64,000 nucleotides of DNA, from the NCBI GenBank assembly GCA_947452675.1, contig CANGDL010000007.1:1-64000 (forward strand). Direction: 5' to 3'. Shown here piece by piece: positions 18,813 to 28,800 of this stretch. The translations under genes and the position numbers were made by a program. Origin of the DNA: Microbacteriaceae bacterium. GTDB lineage: Bacteria > Actinomycetota > Actinomycetes > Actinomycetales > Microbacteriaceae. The notes beneath the pieces were generated by a model that worked only from the letters and a program-made list of their open reading frames with translations, searched no databases and was not told the DNA's origin. How positions within the stretch are numbered: position 1 is the stretch's first letter; each line of letters opens with the position of its first letter.

Positions 18813-20024
18813 GTGTCTGATTACAACCGCCAGTTTTTGTTCGAAGCGACTCCGGTTCAAGGTTTCACTCCCGCCAAAAAACTCACATTTTTTCAGCGAC
18901 TTGCCAAGCGAACCACCATTCTTACCGGTGGGGCAATCTTGGTTATCGGCGCCTCCGTGGGTGCGGCTGTAGGTGCAGGTGTTGGAGTTGGGGTCTATAA
19001 CTTCTGGACGCGACCAGCGCCGGTCATCGTGAATAACACGGATAACGTCTCGTGGGTTTCGGCTGTTGCTGCAACTGCGCTTCCATCGGTTGCCACTATC
19101 TCCGTCTCAAGTTCTGCTGGTGGCGGCAACGGGTCTGGAGTGTTCCTGAATGCCGATGGATACCTACTAACGAACACACATGTGGTGACTCTCGACGGTG
19201 CTTCTTCTTCGGTGAAGATCGAAGTCAAGACCTTTGACGGCCACGTCTACTCGGGCACCGTTGTGGGAACAGACCCAACAAATGACCTTGCAGTGATAAA
19301 GGTTTCGGCACCGATCAAATTCACCCCGATTGTCTTCGCAGACTCAAACAAGTTGAACGTTGGTGATTCTGCCGTGGCGATTGGCGCACCGCTAGGCCTA
19401 TCAAACACGGTCACTAAAGGCATCATTTCAGCTCTAAACAGGACCATTCAAGTCGCATCGTCAGCCGCGCCGGATAACTCGAATGGTGGAGGCTTGCAGC
19501 TTTACACCGGTTCCGGTGCCTCGGTTAATCTCCGAGTGATTCAAACAGACGCCGCTATCAACCCCGGTAACTCGGGCGGCGCCCTTCTGAACCAGCGCGG
19601 GCAGCTCATCGGCATCAACGTGGCTATTGCCAACGCTGGTGGAACAAGCGGAAGCATCGGCGTCGGTTTTGCTATCCCTTCGAACGTTGCTCAAAGAATC
19701 GCAAATGAAATTATTAAGACTGGACACGCGAGCCATGCTCTGCTGGGTGCTATGGTCTCGGATTCAACCAACTCGACGGCGGCAGCAAGCTTCACGGTTG
19801 GCGCGAAAGTAGTTCAGCTGACCAGTGGCGGAGCCGCCGAAAAAGGCGGGGTTAAGATCGGTGACATCATCACTCAGTTCAAAGGGGTCCAGATAACCTC
19901 GGCGAGCGAGCTGACGGCGGCAGTTCGTCAGGAGAAGGCCGGGTCTCAGGCGACTCTTCAACTGACTCGAGCTGGAAACACCATTTCGTTGAATGTAGTC
20001 TTGGGTGACGCTTCAAAGCAGTAA
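18813..20024 (+). CDS. HtrA/DegP-type serine protease with PDZ domain
   Basis: A 403-residue membrane-anchored protease of envelope quality control. The short cytoplasmic N-terminus is followed by a Gly/Ala/Val helix (about 38-65). The trypsin-like domain has the triad H123 (LTNTHVV), D158 (NDLAVIKV) and S254 (NPGNSGGA). One PDZ domain occupies about 310-400. The GTG start has GAAAGG 7 bases upstream. The adjoining DUF3039 gene begins 13 bases after the stop. Confidence 0.93.
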   Translation: MSDYNRQFLFEATPVQGFTPAKKLTFFQRLAKRTTILTGGAILVIGASVGAAVGAGVGVGVYNFWTRPAPVIVNNTDNVSWVSAVAATALPSVATISVSSSAGGGNGSGVFLNADGYLLTNTHVVTLDGASSSVKIEVKTFDGHVYSGTVVGTDPTNDLAVIKVSAPIKFTPIVFADSNKLNVGDSAVAIGAPLGLSNTVTKGIISALNRTIQVASSAAPDNSNGGGLQLYTGSGASVNLRVIQTDAAINPGNSGGALLNQRGQLIGINVAIANAGGTSGSIGVGFAIPSNVAQRIANEIIKTGHASHALLGAMVSDSTNSTAAASFTVGAKVVQLTSGGAAEKGGVKIGDIITQFKGVQITSASELTAAVRQEKAGSQATLQLTRAGNTISLNVVLGDASKQ

Positions 20025-20036
20025 CTAGGAGAACTT

Positions 20037-20324
20037 ATGGATGATTTTGGACGCGAAGGCATCGGCGGTCAGACCGCTGGCTCGACTCTGCTTGAAGAAC
20101 AAGTTCAAAATGTCGATCCAGGTGACCACGAGCGCAATTCACACTATGTTCGCAAGGAAAAGATTGTTGAATCTGCAGTCCTCGGAACCCCAGTAATTGC
20201 CCTTTGTGGCAAGGTTTGGGTTCCAGGTAGAGATCCAGAAAAGTTCCCAATCTGTCCAACCTGCAAAGACATTTACGACGGATTGCGACCAGAAGATCCA
20301 AAGAGTTCCAACCCCCAGAAATAG
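20037..20324 (+). CDS. DUF3039 family protein
   Basis: A 95-residue actinobacterial DUF3039 protein. The C-terminal half carries a small zinc-ribbon-like element, ALCGKVW and then CPTCKDIYD, with three cysteines visible. The N-terminal half is polar (ERNSHYVRKEKI). A good AGGAG lies 6 bases before the ATG. Function is unknown. It sits between htrA and murI on the same strand and probably shares their transcript. Confidence 0.88.
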   Translation: MDDFGREGIGGQTAGSTLLEEQVQNVDPGDHERNSHYVRKEKIVESAVLGTPVIALCGKVWVPGRDPEKFPICPTCKDIYDGLRPEDPKSSNPQK

Positions 20325-20345
20325 CCCAAAGGTAGACTCATCCTT

Positions 20346-21149
20346 GTGAATGATGCACCGATCGGAATATTTGACTCAGGCGTTGGCGGGCTTACCGTTG
20401 CCCGAGCCATCATCGACCAGCTGCCAAATGAGTCAATTATTTACGTCGGAGATACCGCGAACACTCCGTATGGGCCAAAAAGCATTCCCGAGGTTCGTGA
20501 ACTCGCTCTTAAGGTTATGGATCGTCTCGTCGACGAAGGCGTAAAACTCCTGGTAATCGCCTGCAACTCGGCTTCAGCAGCGGTTCTTCGCGATGCCAGA
20601 GAGCGATATACCGAAGGCAGAGGAATCCCAGTCGTCGAAGTTATTCAGCCAGCGGTGCGAAGGGCAGTGGCGGCAACCCGGAATCGCAAGGTTGGAGTTA
20701 TCGGCACGAACGCGACCATAACTTCAAAGGCTTACGATGACGCCTTTGCAGCGGCGGTCGACCTCGAAATCCAAAGCGCGGCTTGTCCGAGTTTTGTTGA
20801 CTTTGTTGAACGCGGCATTACCTCGGGCCCAGAACTTCTTGCCGCTGCCGAAAACTACCTAGGCCCAATTAGAGAAGCCGGAGTTGACACTTTGGTTCTC
20901 GGCTGTACCCACTACCCTTTGCTAACAGGCGCTATCGCCTATGTGATGGGTGAAAACGTGACACTTGTTTCGAGCGCCGAGGAAACCGCCAAGGATGTCT
21001 ACCGCACTTTGGTGGCACACGACCTTCAACGGGAGGCGACTAGCGCGCCAACCCTGCGTTTTCAAGCGACTGGCGACGCCGCATCATTCGGCAAACTTGC
21101 CCGTAGATTCCTGGGACCAGAGGTTGCCAGCGTCGAGCATCTCGGCTAA
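20346..21149 (+). CDS. murI: Glutamate racemase
   Basis: A 267-residue enzyme that supplies D-glutamate for peptidoglycan. The glycine-rich start [13 protein letters not shown] (6-18) and the two catalytic cysteines, C73 in ACNSAS and C187 in GCTHYP, are all present. The start is GTG at 20346. It is followed on the same strand by rph and rdgB, an order common in actinobacteria. Confidence 0.96.
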   Translation: MNDAPIGIFDSGVGGLTVARAIIDQLPNESIIYVGDTANTPYGPKSIPEVRELALKVMDRLVDEGVKLLVIACNSASAAVLRDARERYTEGRGIPVVEVIQPAVRRAVAATRNRKVGVIGTNATITSKAYDDAFAAAVDLEIQSAACPSFVDFVERGITSGPELLAAAENYLGPIREAGVDTLVLGCTHYPLLTGAIAYVMGENVTLVSSAEETAKDVYRTLVAHDLQREATSAPTLRFQATGDAASFGKLARRFLGPEVASVEHLG

Positions 21150-21175
21150 CGAATTTTTTATTAAGTAGGAGAATC

Positions 21176-21913
21176 ATGACCATTCGCGCAGACGGAAGAA
21201 CCGCCGACCAGCTTCGTAAAGTGACAGTTGAACGCGGCTGGAGCGAGCATGCTGAAGGTTCAGCATTGATTTCATTCGGTGGCACCAAGGTTTTGTGCAC
21301 CGCGTCTTTTACGAATGGTGTCCCGCGATGGAAGATCGGCAAGGGCGAAGGATGGGTAACCGCGGAGTACGCAATGCTGCCACGCGCGACACACACCCGA
21401 AATGATCGTGAAGCTGTGAAAGGCAAGATCGGCGGACGCACCCACGAAATTTCTCGACTCATCGGCCGCAGTCTGCGCGCGGTAGTTGACGTTCGTGAAT
21501 TGGGGGAGAACACCATAGTCATCGACTGTGATGTGCTTCAGGCCGATGGTGGCACTCGAACTGCGGCTATCACCGGTGCCTTTATCGCGCTAGCGGATGC
21601 CATCGAATGGGGCAAAAAGAACAAGTTCATTGCCCAAAAGTCAAAACCTCTTAGTGACAGCGTCGCCGCCATCTCGGTAGGTATCATCGACGGCGAACCA
21701 TTCCTCGATCTGGCCTACAGTGAGGATGTTCGAGCCGAGACCGACATGAATGTTGTGGTCACAGGAAGTGGGAAGTTCGTCGAAGTGCAAGGCACGGCCG
21801 AGGGAGTGCCGTTTGATCGCGACGAACTCAACGCATTACTCGACATCGCCCTAAAAGGAACCTCGGAGCTGACCCAAATTCAGCGGGCAATCCTTGCCGA
21901 GGCAAACGCCTAA
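21176..21913 (+). CDS. rph: Ribonuclease PH
   Basis: A 245-residue phosphorolytic 3'-5' exoribonuclease that trims tRNA 3' ends. Family motifs include the N-terminal [30 protein letters not shown] with the phosphate-binding region, and [24 protein letters not shown] precedes the ATG by 5 bases. Its TAA stop shares a base with the ATG of rdgB. This matters locally because neither tRNA in the window encodes its CCA. Confidence 0.97.
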   Translation: MTIRADGRTADQLRKVTVERGWSEHAEGSALISFGGTKVLCTASFTNGVPRWKIGKGEGWVTAEYAMLPRATHTRNDREAVKGKIGGRTHEISRLIGRSLRAVVDVRELGENTIVIDCDVLQADGGTRTAAITGAFIALADAIEWGKKNKFIAQKSKPLSDSVAAISVGIIDGEPFLDLAYSEDVRAETDMNVVVTGSGKFVEVQGTAEGVPFDRDELNALLDIALKGTSELTQIQRAILAEANA

Positions 21914-22494
21914 TGAAGATTGTTCTGGCCACGCATAATGCTCACAAGGTAACTGAGCTTGGCGCAATTCTTGGCGCTTCGGTGCCTGGATTGGATTTGG
22001 TTGGTTATGACGGCCCAGAACCGATTGAGGATGGCGCTAGCTATCTCGAGAACGCGCTTATTAAGGCGCGAGCTGCTTTCGAACACACGGGTTTGCCTTC
22101 CATCGCTGATGACTCCGGAATCGCGGTTGAAATTCTTGGCGGTTCGCCCGGAATTTTCAGCGCACGCTGGGCCGGCGGACGCGACAACATAGCAAATCGT
22201 CAGCTTTTGCTAGCCCAACTTTCAGACGTAACCGCTGTGAATCGTGGTGCAGCTTTTGTTTGTACCATCGCTCTAGTCGGCCCCGAAGGGGAAGCGAGCT
22301 TTACCGGCATTTGGCCGGGACGAGTCGCTACCGAAGAGCAAGGCGAACACGGATTCGGTTACGACCCGATTTTCATCCCCGATGGCTTTGAAGTAACCGC
22401 CGCGCAGCTCGAGCCCGAGGTCAAAAACTCAATGAGTCACCGAGCCCTCGCACTCGAACAATTGGCCAGTTACCTAAACGCAATGGTTGGCTAG
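21913..22494 (+). CDS. rdgB: XTP/dITP diphosphatase (RdgB/HAM1)
   Basis: A 193-residue house-cleaning pyrophosphatase that removes inosine and xanthosine triphosphates. It begins with the diagnostic ATHNAHKVTEL and contains IADDSGIAVE with the metal-binding Asp pair, SARWAG, and GFGYDPIFIP near residue 150. It is coupled to rph by a TAATG overlap. It converges with dedA across a gap of about 20 bases. Confidence 0.96.
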   Translation: MKIVLATHNAHKVTELGAILGASVPGLDLVGYDGPEPIEDGASYLENALIKARAAFEHTGLPSIADDSGIAVEILGGSPGIFSARWAGGRDNIANRQLLLAQLSDVTAVNRGAAFVCTIALVGPEGEASFTGIWPGRVATEEQGEHGFGYDPIFIPDGFEVTAAQLEPEVKNSMSHRALALEQLASYLNAMVG

Positions 22495-22513
22495 GTCGAC
22501 CACACCGAACGCG

Positions 22514-23182
22514 CTATTTTCCGAGAAGTTCGTCTCGTTTATGTTCGCGTCGTGCCTTTAGAACCTCCAGTGCAATCGGGATGCTCGAAACGATTACGAA
22601 CCCGATGGTGAAATATTCGACGTGCGCCGCAACAAAGGGAATCTTACCGAGGAAGAAACCAAGCAGAGTGACGCCGGTTGCCCAGCCGATCACTCCAATG
22701 AAGTTATAGCGTAGGAATCGTCGGTATGGCATCTCGCCGATACCGGCTGCAACGGGAACGAACGTGCGCATAACCGGAACGAAGTGAGCCAGGATAATTG
22801 CTCGGGCCCCATATTTCTCAAAGAAAGAGTTGGTGCGGGCGACATTCTCGTGACTGAAGAGTTTCGATTCCGGCTTGTTGAAGATCGCCGGGCCAAACCG
22901 TCTTCCAATCAAATAGCCGGTTTGATCGCCTAACCAAGCGGCAAGTGAAATCAGAGCACACGCTAGCCAGATTGGCACTGTGAAAGAAATTCCAGAGAGC
23001 GGAATTTGAATCGCGCCTGTAGAAACCATCAAACCGGTAACGAATAGAAGCGAGTCACCAGGCAAGAAGAAGCCAACCAGTAGCCCTGTCTCGATGAAAA
23101 TGATTAGCATGACCCCGATCATCGCGAATGCGCCGAACGAGGTGATGATTGCTTCAGGCTTTAGCCAGTCCATTCCAAACAT
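22514..23182 (-). CDS. DedA-family membrane protein
   Basis: A 222-residue membrane protein of the DedA/SNARE-associated family, with about four to six hydrophobic segments and the family signatures GFFLPGDSLLFVTG, GRRFGPAIF and FVPVMRTFVPVAAG. The family takes part in envelope homeostasis, probably lipid-carrier scrambling. The first ATG at 23182 lies one base after the 3' end of tRNA-Arg, so its ribosome site would fall inside the tRNA. The fourth codon is also ATG (start 23173), preceded by TTTGGA, and may be the true start. Confidence 0.93.
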   Translation of the reverse strand: MFGMDWLKPEAIITSFGAFAMIGVMLIIFIETGLLVGFFLPGDSLLFVTGLMVSTGAIQIPLSGISFTVPIWLACALISLAAWLGDQTGYLIGRRFGPAIFNKPESKLFSHENVARTNSFFEKYGARAIILAHFVPVMRTFVPVAAGIGEMPYRRFLRYNFIGVIGWATGVTLLGFFLGKIPFVAAHVEYFTIGFVIVSSIPIALEVLKARREHKRDELLGK

Positions 23183-23183
23183 G

Positions 23184-23256
23184 TGCCCCTAGCAGGATTC
23201 GAACCTGCGCACATGCCTTCGGAGGGCAATGCTCTAATCCCCTGAGCTATAGGGGC
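23184..23256 (-). tRNA. tRNA-Arg (CCG)
   Basis: Read on the minus strand: acceptor arms GCCCCTA / TAGGGGC, D-arm AGCTCAGGGGATTAGAGC, anticodon loop CTCCGAA (anticodon CCG), T-arm GCAGG TTCGAAT CCTGC, discriminator A, no encoded CCA. It decodes CGG. The first pair of the anticodon stem is a mismatch. It lies directly before dedA on the same strand. Confidence 0.93.
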
Positions 23257-23326
23257 TTAGGTTGCCTTAAGCCTAACAGTGGCATCCATTAGTCTTGAGG
23301 TTTAGATTTCGGTAAGAAAGGTAGTT

Positions 23327-24277
23327 ATGGCGCTCAAGTTGCCTGGTCAGTGGGTTTGGGATTCTTGGTTCGCCTTCGACGGCGAGAATCACCACGCGTT
23401 TTACCTTCAGGCTAGCCGCGCCCTGGGCAACCCTGACCGACGCCACCGCAACACCTCGGTCGGTCACGCAATCAGCAAAGACCTAAAGAACTGGACGGTC
23501 GTGGCCGATGCGTTAGCCCCAAGCGAGGCGCCTGCCCCAGACAGTTGGACCACTTGGACGGGCTCGGTGGTGCGCCAACCTGATGGCATTTGGCGAATGT
23601 TTTATACGGGAACCAGCCGCGAGGATGCTGGTCAGCGCCAAACCGTTTGCGCGGCAACCTCAGCTGACCTAATCTCCTGGACCAAGGTCGAAAATTTGCC
23701 GGTCTTGACCGCTGACCCTCGTTGGTATGGAACTTTGCAGGAGGGCTTCGAATACGAGGCTTTCCGTGACCCTTGGGTGTTTCAGATGGCAGGCGAAACC
23801 GGCTGGACCATGCTGGTGACTGCCGAACTAAAAGAATCATCGAATCCACGGCAGCGCGCGGCGATGGCAGTAGCCAAGTCGGAGGACCTGATTAACTGGG
23901 TGCTCCAGCCAGCCGCATCGAAGCCTGACCAGGGCTTCTCAGAGACCGAGGTCTTCCAGTACGAGGTCGTCGATGGCGTTCCGATCGTTCTGTTCTGCAC
24001 GGCGGGACCAAACATTTCTGAAGAGCGACGAGCCGAGGGCGAACTCGGAGGCGTTTACAGTCTGCCCGTGCGCGAAGACCTTGAAGACATTGATTTTGAA
24101 CTCGCCACTCTGTTTCCTGACACAAGCCTCTATGCGTCGCGCTTAGTTCAGGATGTCGACGGGGGTTGGAATCTCATCGCTTTCATCAACTATGTTGACG
24201 GCAAGTTTGTCGGAGAGCTCTGCGACCCGATTCCGGTAACGGCCGACCCTATCCTCGGCCTGGTGCCTAAGCCGTAA
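23327..24277 (+). CDS. Five-bladed propeller glycosidase (GH32/43/68-like)
   Basis: A 316-residue protein with the layout of β-propeller fructosidases and arabinosidases. A candidate nucleophile Asp is in WVWDSWFAF (D12), the second acidic site in FRDPWVF (D148), and an acid/base Glu in FSETEVFQYE (E206 or E208). Repeated W-S-G/YTG strands (TGSVVRQPDG, MFYTGTS) mark the blades. No signal peptide is visible, so it should act in the cytoplasm on an imported sugar. No sugar transporter or kinase is adjacent; it stands alone between tRNA-Arg and argS. The substrate is not predictable from sequence alone. AAAGG precedes the ATG. Confidence 0.75.
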   Translation: MALKLPGQWVWDSWFAFDGENHHAFYLQASRALGNPDRRHRNTSVGHAISKDLKNWTVVADALAPSEAPAPDSWTTWTGSVVRQPDGIWRMFYTGTSREDAGQRQTVCAATSADLISWTKVENLPVLTADPRWYGTLQEGFEYEAFRDPWVFQMAGETGWTMLVTAELKESSNPRQRAAMAVAKSEDLINWVLQPAASKPDQGFSETEVFQYEVVDGVPIVLFCTAGPNISEERRAEGELGGVYSLPVREDLEDIDFELATLFPDTSLYASRLVQDVDGGWNLIAFINYVDGKFVGELCDPIPVTADPILGLVPKP

Positions 24278-24302
24278 ACAGGCGTTATCTAGCCATTTTC
24301 GG

Positions 24303-24381
24303 TATGATTTAGGGGTACCCATCCGAGTTTGACGCAGTCAAACCACAGCGGGAACCTTCATCACTTCGGTTAGGCCATATC
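24303..24381 (+). promoter_or_regulatory. argS leader with -10-like box and inverted repeat
   Basis: A TATGAT hexamer (24303-24308) is a good -10 match, though no convincing -35 lies upstream. Between it and the argS start is a perfect inverted repeat, GTTTGAC-GCA-GTCAAAC (24327-24343). The downstream operon could be controlled here. No T-box sequence is evident. Confidence 0.4.
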
Positions 24382-26040
24382 TTGACTCCAGCAGATCTTT
24401 CTGCCGCGATTGTTCGCATCCTCTCGGCGCTTCAGGTAAGCGGGCGACTTGGCGCGGCTGAGCTACCAGCCGAGGTTGTCATCGAGAGACCGAAAAATCG
24501 CGATCACGGTGACTGGGCCACCAATGTTGCCATGCAGGTGGCCGGCAAGTTTGGCATGAACCCTCGCGCGTTTGCGGAACTACTCTCACCTGAACTTCAA
24601 GCTCTTGACGGCGTTGCCAAAGTTGACATCGCTGGGCCAGGATTCATCAACCTCGCATTGAGCGCTGCCGCTGCTGGCGAAGCCGCTAAGAAGATTGTCG
24701 AAGCCGGACAAGAGTTCGGCCGCGGCTCTAATTTGGCTGGTTTGAAGCTTAACCTTGAGTTCGTTTCGGCTAACCCAACTGGCCCAATTCACCTGGGTGG
24801 AACTCGGTGGGCCGCTGTTGGTGACTCTTTGGCACGCGTTCTTCAGGCGCAAGGGGCTGAGGTTACTCGCGAGTATTACTTCAATGACCACGGCGCTCAA
24901 ATCGACCGCTTTGCACGGTCGTTGATGGCTGCGGCAAAGGGCGAAGAGACTCCTGAAGATGGCTACGCGGGCGCGTACATCGAAGAGATTGCAAAGCGCG
25001 TTTTGGACGAAACGGCCGTCGATGTCTTGTCGCTCCCAGAAGCGGAAGCTCAGGAGACTTTCCGTGCCGCGGGCGTCGAGCTCATGTTCCAAGAAATCCG
25101 TGAATCGCTTCACGATTTTGGCGTCGACTTCGATGTCTATTTCCACGAAAATTCACTTTATGAATCTAGGGCGGTAGAACGCGCTATCGAGCGCCTCCGC
25201 GAACTTGGGCACATCTTCGAATCTGAAGGTGCAGTGTGGTTGCGCTCGACGACTTTCGGCGACGATCGTGACCGTGTGATCATCAAGAGCGATGGCGAAG
25301 CGGCCTACATTGCCGGCGACCTTGCTTATTACCTCGACAAGCGTTCACGTGGTTTTGACCGTTGCATTTACATGCTCGGTGCCGACCATCACGGCTACGT
25401 CCCGCGCATGATGGCCCTATGTGCCGCGTATGGTGACGAACCTGGAGTGAACCTTGAAATCATGATTGGCCAGCTTGTTTACCTAGTGCGCAATGGTGAG
25501 CCGGTTCGCATGTCAAAGCGTGCGGGAACCGTTGTGACCATGGAAGACCTAGTCAGTGCCGTTGGTGTCGATGCAGCTCGCTATGCCCTCGCACGTTCGC
25601 CAATCAACTCGAACCTGGACATAGATCTCGAACAGTTGGCCAAGAAGACCAACGAAAACCCGGTCTTTTATGTTCAGTATGCGCATGCGCGCACGAAGCA
25701 GGTTGCCATCAATGCGGCAAGCTTGGGCGTAGACAAGAGCGAGTTTTTGCCTGAGCTGCTGAACCATGCATCCGAGTCAGAACTTCTCGCAAAGTTGATT
25801 GAATTGCCTCGCGTGATGGCGTCTTCCGCAGAACTCAAGGAGCCGCACCGCGTTGCTCGCTATCTTGAGGAAGTTGCCGGCGCCTATCACCGCTGGTATG
25901 ACAACTGCCGCGTAACCCCGATCTCGGGCGGCGAAGTTGAGTCGGTTCACCGCACTCGTCTTTGGCTCAATGAAGCGGCCGGTGTGGTCTTGCGCAACGG
26001 TCTAGATCTGCTTGGCGTTAGCGCGCCAGAGAGAATGTAG
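24382..26040 (+). CDS. argS: Arginyl-tRNA synthetase
   Basis: A 552-residue class I synthetase. Visible features are the N-terminal tRNA D-loop-binding domain, [20 protein letters not shown] carrying the HIGH-like motif (HLGG), the MSKRAG motif (KMSKS equivalent, about residue 376) and a C-terminal anticodon-binding helical domain. The TTG start is supported by lack of earlier in-frame starts of family character. It begins the run argS-lysA-hom-thrC-thrB, as in Mycobacterium (Rv1292-1296). Confidence 0.96.
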   Translation: MTPADLSAAIVRILSALQVSGRLGAAELPAEVVIERPKNRDHGDWATNVAMQVAGKFGMNPRAFAELLSPELQALDGVAKVDIAGPGFINLALSAAAAGEAAKKIVEAGQEFGRGSNLAGLKLNLEFVSANPTGPIHLGGTRWAAVGDSLARVLQAQGAEVTREYYFNDHGAQIDRFARSLMAAAKGEETPEDGYAGAYIEEIAKRVLDETAVDVLSLPEAEAQETFRAAGVELMFQEIRESLHDFGVDFDVYFHENSLYESRAVERAIERLRELGHIFESEGAVWLRSTTFGDDRDRVIIKSDGEAAYIAGDLAYYLDKRSRGFDRCIYMLGADHHGYVPRMMALCAAYGDEPGVNLEIMIGQLVYLVRNGEPVRMSKRAGTVVTMEDLVSAVGVDAARYALARSPINSNLDIDLEQLAKKTNENPVFYVQYAHARTKQVAINAASLGVDKSEFLPELLNHASESELLAKLIELPRVMASSAELKEPHRVARYLEEVAGAYHRWYDNCRVTPISGGEVESVHRTRLWLNEAAGVVLRNGLDLLGVSAPERM

Positions 26041-26049
26041 GGGATTTTC

Positions 26050-27477
26050 TTGTCTAATCACTTGGCGCCAGACTGGTTGCAGTATCCAAGCGACGTTAAC
26101 GCCTTGGATTCTCGCGTTTGGCCTCGCCACACTATTCGTCGTGCGACTGGTGAAATCGAAATCGCTGGCGTTCCCGTAAACGATTTGGCGACCCAATTCG
26201 GCACTCCTCTTTATGTGATCGACGAAGATGACTTTCGCGCGCGCGCAACCGCGGCCAAGTCGATTCTTGGGGATGCTGCCAAGCGAATTGGCAGCGAGGC
26301 CAAGGTTTATTACGCGAGCAAGGCGTTCTTGAGCACCGAGATTGTCGGTTGGATTGATGAACTCAGTCTCAATATCGACGTTGCCAGCGGAGGCGAGTTG
26401 GCTGCAGCCCTTGCCGGAGGCATTCCTGCTGCTCGAATCGGTCTGCACGGAAACAACAAATCTCTTCGTGAAATCGGCAGAGCTGTGAGTGCAGGTGTCG
26501 GTGCAATTGTCATCGACAGCGAGTTGGAGATCGAGCGAATTGCGGCAACCGCAGGCGCTCAAGACACCATTCAAGGCGTTCGACTGCGAATCAACACTGG
26601 CGTGCACGCAAACACCCATGATTTCCTCGCTACCGCTCGTGAAGACCAAAAATTTGGCATTCCGATTGCCGACGCACCGGCGCTGGTGGCAAAGATTCGT
26701 TCACACTCACATCTCAGGTTCTTGGGCTTTCACCAACACGTTGGTTCTCAGATCTTTAACGTTGAAGGCTTCGTTGAGTCGACCAAACGACTTATCGCCC
26801 TCCACGCCGACCAACTTGCCGGGGGAGAGATTCCAGAGCTAAACCTCGGTGGCGGTTTTGGAGTCAACTACAAACCGGCTGATAAGGCCCCAGACCTTCG
26901 TTATTTTGCAGACGCGATCACTGCGGTTGTGGCAGAACAGTGTGCTGCCCTCGGCATCGATGTGCCAACGCTGGCCTTTGAGCCTGGGCGCTTCATCGCC
27001 GGCCCTGCAGGTATCACGCTTTATAACGTTGGCACCATCAAGGATGTCAACGTAACCGACGGTGCAACTCCGGCCGTGCGCAAGTATGTTTCGGTAGACG
27101 GCGGCATGAGCGACAACGCAAGACCAGCACTGTATGAAGCCGAATATCATGTGACTCTGGCGTCGAGAAGCACAACCGCTGCGCCGGCGCTGGTACGTGT
27201 GGTTGGCAAGCACTGTGAGAGCGGAGACATCGTCGTTCGTCACGATTACCTACCTTCGGATGTGCAGCCAAATGATCTTCTTGCAGTAGCAGCCACGGGA
27301 GCCTACTGCTACTCGCTGTCCAGCAACTACAATTTCCTGACCCGACCAGCAGTGGTTGCCGTCAGAAACGGAGAGGCCCGCCTCATCATTAGAGGCGAGA
27401 CTGAAGCCGACCTGTTTACCCGTGACCTCCGCTATCAGGCTACAAAGGCCGAAGCTGCCAAGAATGAGAAGAGCTAA
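26050..27477 (+). CDS. lysA: Diaminopimelate decarboxylase
   Basis: A 475-residue PLP enzyme that makes L-lysine from meso-diaminopimelate. The PLP lysine is K91 in VYYASKAF. Downstream come HQHVGSQ, the phosphate-binding LNLGGGFGVNY, EPGRFIAG and the C-terminal GKHCESGD with the catalytic cysteine. The TTG start has AGGGGA 5-10 bases upstream. hom starts 3 bases after its stop, linking the lysine and threonine branches of the aspartate pathway. Confidence 0.96.
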   Translation: MSNHLAPDWLQYPSDVNALDSRVWPRHTIRRATGEIEIAGVPVNDLATQFGTPLYVIDEDDFRARATAAKSILGDAAKRIGSEAKVYYASKAFLSTEIVGWIDELSLNIDVASGGELAAALAGGIPAARIGLHGNNKSLREIGRAVSAGVGAIVIDSELEIERIAATAGAQDTIQGVRLRINTGVHANTHDFLATAREDQKFGIPIADAPALVAKIRSHSHLRFLGFHQHVGSQIFNVEGFVESTKRLIALHADQLAGGEIPELNLGGGFGVNYKPADKAPDLRYFADAITAVVAEQCAALGIDVPTLAFEPGRFIAGPAGITLYNVGTIKDVNVTDGATPAVRKYVSVDGGMSDNARPALYEAEYHVTLASRSTTAAPALVRVVGKHCESGDIVVRHDYLPSDVQPNDLLAVAATGAYCYSLSSNYNFLTRPAVVAVRNGEARLIIRGETEADLFTRDLRYQATKAEAAKNEKS

Positions 27478-27480
27478 ACC

Positions 27481-28800
27481 GTGACCGAATATCGTCCACT
27501 TAGAATCGCCCTTTTGGGTGCCGGCTCTGTCGGTGCTCAGGTGGCGCGTTTGCTCACCGAAAACAAAAGCGAACTGGCCGCCCGAGTTGGGGCAGAGCTT
27601 GACCTAGTCGGAATTGCCGTTCGCGATCTGAACTCAAAGCGAGCAGCAGGTGTGCCTGCCGAACTTTTGACCACCGACGCCGAGAGCCTGATCCTTGGTG
27701 CCGACATCGTGATTGAGGTCATGGGCGGCATCGAGCCGGCTAGAACTTACATCCTGCAGGCTCTCAACTCGGGCTCAGACGTCATAACTGCCAACAAGGC
27801 TTTGTTGGCTACCCACGGCACCGAATTGTTCGATACCGCAGAACAGGTGGGAGCACAGCTTTACTTCGAGGCCGCAGTTGCCGGCGCGATTCCAATCATC
27901 CGCCCACTTCGTGAGTCGCTAGCCGGCGACAAGGTGAACCGAATCATGGGCATCGTGAATGGAACGACAAACTTCATCCTTGACCGAATGGACTCAACTG
28001 GCGCAACTTTCTCGGACGCGCTCGCCGAAGCGACTGAACTCGGTTACGCCGAGGCAGATCCAACCGCTGACATCGAGGCCTTCGACGCCGCTCAGAAGGC
28101 GGCAATTCTTGCCAACCTCGCGTTCCACACCGAGGTTCCACTTGAGCAGGTTTACCGCGAAGGCATTACCAAGGTAACTGCAGAGCAGATGGCCGCAGCC
28201 AAGCGAGACGGTTATGTCATCAAGCTTTTGGCGATTGCCGAGCGCGTTGCAGCGGATGAGAACGGCGAGGCCGGAGTTTCGGTTCGCGTTCACCCAGCAT
28301 TGATCGAGCGCGATCACCCACTTGGTGCTGTTCGAGGCGCTTTCAACGCCGTGTTCGTTGAAGCTGAAGCAGCAGGTTCGCTGATGTTCTATGGTGCGGG
28401 TGCTGGAGGAGTGCAGACCGCGTCAGCAGTGTTAGGCGACCTTGTTTCTGCGGCAAAGCGTCACGTCGCTGGTGGCCCGGGCCTTGCCGACTCGGTGCAC
28501 GCAAATCTAACCATTTTGCCCATCGATCGCGCCTACACCAGATACCAAATCACACTCGAAGTGACCGACCAGCCAGGCATCCTTGCGAAGATCGCCAACG
28601 TCTTTGCGGATCACGGCGTCTCGATTGAAACCGTAGAACAGTCGGTGCGCCAAAACGGCGGCAAGCGCCGCACTACCGCTACCCTCGAGGTAGGAACCCA
28701 TGTTGCAACCGACGCGTCGTTGTCATCAGTGGTCAAAGCTCTAGCCGCAAATGCCGCGGTTGAATCTATTACTTCAGTAATCCGAGTAGAAGGAATCTAA
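27481..28800 (+). CDS. hom: Homoserine dehydrogenase with ACT domain
   Basis: A 439-residue NAD(P)H enzyme that reduces aspartate semialdehyde to homoserine. The Rossmann motif [12 protein letters not shown] is at 10-21. The catalytic region has [11 protein letters not shown] and [22 protein letters not shown]-terminal ACT domain (about 350-439, [16 protein letters not shown]) is the expected site of threonine feedback. The start is GTG. Its TAA overlaps the thrC ATG by one base. Confidence 0.97.
   Translation: MTEYRPLRIALLGAGSVGAQVARLLTENKSELAARVGAELDLVGIAVRDLNSKRAAGVPAELLTTDAESLILGADIVIEVMGGIEPARTYILQALNSGSDVITANKALLATHGTELFDTAEQVGAQLYFEAAVAGAIPIIRPLRESLAGDKVNRIMGIVNGTTNFILDRMDSTGATFSDALAEATELGYAEADPTADIEAFDAAQKAAILANLAFHTEVPLEQVYREGITKVTAEQMAAAKRDGYVIKLLAIAERVAADENGEAGVSVRVHPALIERDHPLGAVRGAFNAVFVEAEAAGSLMFYGAGAGGVQTASAVLGDLVSAAKRHVAGGPGLADSVHANLTILPIDRAYTRYQITLEVTDQPGILAKIANVFADHGVSIETVEQSVRQNGGKRRTTATLEVGTHVATDASLSSVVKALAANAAVESITSVIRVEGI

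Noticed and set aside
24586-25146. Minus-strand frame of about 185 codons
   Set aside because: Opposite argS in its conserved catalytic region; a shadow frame.
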